Source: Planctomycetota bacterium
Lineage (GTDB): Bacteria > Planctomycetota > SZUA-567 > JAKLDR01
Length of the DNA: 64,000 bases
Direction of reading: 5' to 3'
NCBI GenBank assembly: GCA_022703445.1
Contig: JAKLDR010000008.1
Location: forward strand, 1 to 64,000
The notes under the pieces were generated by a model that was not told the DNA's origin, did not search any database, and worked only from the letters and a program-made list of their open reading frames with translations. The translations under genes were made by a program, and so were the position numbers. Shown one piece after another: positions 62,270-64,000 of the stretch; the first letter of the stretch is position 1, and every line of letters begins with the position of its first letter.

Positions 62270-63475
62270 ATGGGCATCAGCTTGGGTCTGGTGGGGCTGG
62301 GGTCGTTCGGCAACTGCTTCGCGCCGCTGTTCAAGAGCCACCCGCTCGTGGACCGCATCGCGCTCTGCGACCAGGAGCCGGAGCGCCTGAAGTTCTGGGC
62401 GGACAAGCCCGCCTTCCGGGACAAGTTCAACCCCAAGGACGCCTTCACCGAGTTCGACGACATCCTCAAGTCGGACATCCAGGCGCTGGTGATCATCACC
62501 CAGCACTGGCTGCACGCGCCCATGTCGGTCAAGGCCATGCAGGCCGGCAAGCACGTCTACTGCGCGGTTCCGCTGATCACCGTGCCGGACGCCGACGAGA
62601 TCCTGGGCTGGTGCGACCAGGTGGTCCGGACCACGCAGAAGACCGGCCAGCTCTTCATGTTCGGCGAGACCACCTACTACCGCCCGCAGACCATGTACTG
62701 CCGCCGGCGCGCGGCCCAGGGCGCCTTCGGCGACTTCGTCTACGCCGAGGGCGAGTACTTCCACGACGTGGACCACGGCCTGCGCCAGGTCTGGGCCAAC
62801 CGGCTGGGCAGCAAGAGCGGCCGGGCGCACGCCAAGGAGCTCGAGGCCTACGACAAGCGCGGGATCATTAGCGGGCCGATGCACTACCCGACACACTCGA
62901 CCGGCGGGCCGATCTCGGTGATGAACGCCCACGCGGTCAAGGTCAGCGCGCTGCCCTTCGCCGCGCGGCTCCACAAGGACCACTGCGAGGACGAGCCGTC
63001 CAACGAGACCGGCCTGTACCTCATGTCCAACGGCGCGCACATGCGCATCTGCGAGTACCGCGAGATCGGCCACCCCGGCCGCGAGATCTTCCGGCTCTAC
63101 GGCAACCAGGGCTCCTTCGAGAACAACACCTGGTGCGACAAGAAGGGCGTGACCCCGGTCACCGAGTCGGACATGCGCGACCCGCTGCCGCCCGAGGTGG
63201 TCAGAGCCTTCCAGGGCTGGCGGAAGATCGCCTCGCCCGACCCGTCCAAGCTCAGCGCCAAGGAGCTCGAGGACTTCCTGGGCGGGCACGGCGGCTCGCA
63301 CTCTTATCTCGTACACGAGTTCGTCAGCGCCGTGGCCGAGGAGCGGACCCCGGCCTGCACCGCCTGGGACGCGGCCCACTTCACCGCCGCCGGGGCGGTC
63401 GCCCACAAGTCGGCCCTGAAGGGCGGTGTCATGCTCGACGTGCCCCACTGGGAGGGCGCGCCGAAGCGCCGCTGA
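62270..63475 (+). CDS. Gfo/Idh/MocA-family oxidoreductase 2
   Basis: 401 residues; ATG 62270 with TAAGGAG. N-terminal 'SLGLVGLGSFGNCFAPLF' dinucleotide loop, 'ALVIITQHWLHAPMSVKAMQAGKHVYCAVPLI' (the 'EKP' Lys region reads 'CAVPL', so the usual catalytic Lys is absent) and 'LFMFGETTYYRPQTM'. The C-terminal half has 'YAEGEYFHDVDHGL', 'MHYPTHSTGGPISV' (His pair) and 'HSYLVHEFVSAVAEERTP'. Many family members with replaced Lys still bind the cofactor. Possibly a second oxidation step or an epimerase partner of copy 1. Confidence 0.88.
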   Translation: MGISLGLVGLGSFGNCFAPLFKSHPLVDRIALCDQEPERLKFWADKPAFRDKFNPKDAFTEFDDILKSDIQALVIITQHWLHAPMSVKAMQAGKHVYCAVPLITVPDADEILGWCDQVVRTTQKTGQLFMFGETTYYRPQTMYCRRRAAQGAFGDFVYAEGEYFHDVDHGLRQVWANRLGSKSGRAHAKELEAYDKRGIISGPMHYPTHSTGGPISVMNAHAVKVSALPFAARLHKDHCEDEPSNETGLYLMSNGAHMRICEYREIGHPGREIFRLYGNQGSFENNTWCDKKGVTPVTESDMRDPLPPEVVRAFQGWRKIASPDPSKLSAKELEDFLGGHGGSHSYLVHEFVSAVAEERTPACTAWDAAHFTAAGAVAHKSALKGGVMLDVPHWEGAPKRR

Positions 63476-63517
63476 GCCGCCGGTGCGGCCGAACTGCGAT
63501 CCGGAGAGGAGCGAGAA

Positions 63518-64000
63518 ATGAAGACTGGAACCAAGACGAAGATCATCGCCGCGCTGGCCGCGGGGCTGCTCCAGGCCGCCGCCTTCGCCGAGGAGCAGAA
63601 ACCGGCGCCGGCGGAGCCGGCCGCCGGGCTGCCCAACGTCCTGATCATCGGGGACTCGATTTCCCTCGGATACATGGACCAGGTCAAGAAGCTGCTCAAG
63701 GACAAGGCCAACGTGGTCCACCCGCCGTGCAACTGCCAGGACTCCGGCACCGGCGCGAAGAACATCGAGGCCTGGCTGGGCAAGACCAAGTGGGACGTCG
63801 TGCACTTCAACTTCGGGATCTGGGACACCCACCTGCTGGACAACGGCAAGCTGGTCAGCGACCGCAGCAAGCACAAGGCCGAGGACCTCAAGCGCCGGCA
63901 CACCACGGAGCAGTACGTGGCGAATCTCGGCAAGGTCCTCGCGGCCCTGGAGAAGTCCGGAGCGAAGCTGATCTGGGCCAGCACCACCCCGTACGTGTCG
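63518..64000 (+). CDS. Secreted SGNH/GDSL-type hydrolase (3' part beyond window)
   Basis: 161 codons from ATG 63518 (SD AGAGGAG) to the window edge without a stop. The signal peptide is about 1-24 ('IIAALAAGLLQAAAFAEE'). The mature protein begins 'GLPNVLIIGDSISLGYMDQVKKLL', the GDS block I of SGNH esterases, with 'DVVHFNFGIWDTH' giving the block III Asn/Gly region. Such enzymes often remove acetyl groups from polysaccharides. The catalytic Asp-x-x-His block lies beyond the end. It probably belongs to the preceding operon and would act outside the cytoplasm. Confidence 0.85.
   Translation, partial: MKTGTKTKIIAALAAGLLQAAAFAEEQKPAPAEPAAGLPNVLIIGDSISLGYMDQVKKLLKDKANVVHPPCNCQDSGTGAKNIEAWLGKTKWDVVHFNFGIWDTHLLDNGKLVSDRSKHKAEDLKRRHTTEQYVANLGKVLAALEKSGAKLIWASTTPYVS

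Overview
The window is a visibly GC-rich bacterial chromosome segment with about 45 intact or window-edge protein genes and two hisB remnants. No rRNA, tRNA, CRISPR array or transposase was recognised. The gene content suggests a member of the Planctomycetota/Lentisphaerota-type (PVC-like) bacteria or a neighbouring uncultured phylum. The grounds are two ECF sigma factors fused through a membrane segment to very large C-terminal domains, many secreted kelch, HEAT, NHL and PA14 proteins, several divergent URO-D/MtaA-family proteins, and polysaccharide-type catabolic genes with Gfo/Idh/MocA dehydrogenases. The phylum is inferred; no marker gene proves it.

Region 1 (1-8.7 kb): secreted proteins (kelch, parallel beta-helix, lipoprotein esterase, zinc-ribbon/LRR membrane protein, HEAT-kelch-FN3 lipoprotein). 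Region 2 (8.8-16 kb): a FeeM-like acyltransferase, a small DUF2892 membrane protein, a sigma-54 activator, and a URO-D/dppD/dppF gene string. Region 3 (16.2-21.6 kb): a CreBC two-component system followed by a two-gene unit ending in creD. That unit is preceded by three TTCAC half-sites at exactly 11-bp intervals, the CreB box. Region 4 (21.6-33.3 kb): a HEAT protein, a NYN-domain protein with a consensus promoter, three tandem hsp20 genes behind a textbook -24/-12 promoter, an ECF sigma/anti-sigma/PA14 operon, and miaB. Region 5 (33.4-44.4 kb): an NHL protein, a second -24/-12-like promoter with a long hairpin-rich leader before a degenerate receiver protein, and two cassettes, each a broken hisB 3' end facing an ECF-sigma fusion gene.

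Region 6 (44.4-64 kb) is a catabolic island. An AraC regulator diverges from a URO-D / beta-mannosidase / URO-D / URO-D / alpha-mannosidase operon. A second, DeoR-linked operon encodes a class I aldolase, a fucose-isomerase-like protein, an acetyltransferase, an amidohydrolase, an aminotransferase, an FGGY kinase, two Gfo/Idh/MocA oxidoreductases and an SGNH hydrolase running off the window. Mannosidases would release sugar; isomerase, kinase and aldolase form the logic of a deoxy- or amino-sugar pathway. The substrate is not determinable from sequence, and no transporter lies in the island.

The most unusual non-coding feature is a family of intergenic elements built from degenerate 7- or 8-bp tandem repeats on one strand, a short loop, then the complementary tandem repeats, giving long imperfect hairpins. 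At least seven two-armed copies, three weaker copies and two one-armed tracts occur. A related 9-bp array is translated at the N-terminus of the sigma-54 activator.
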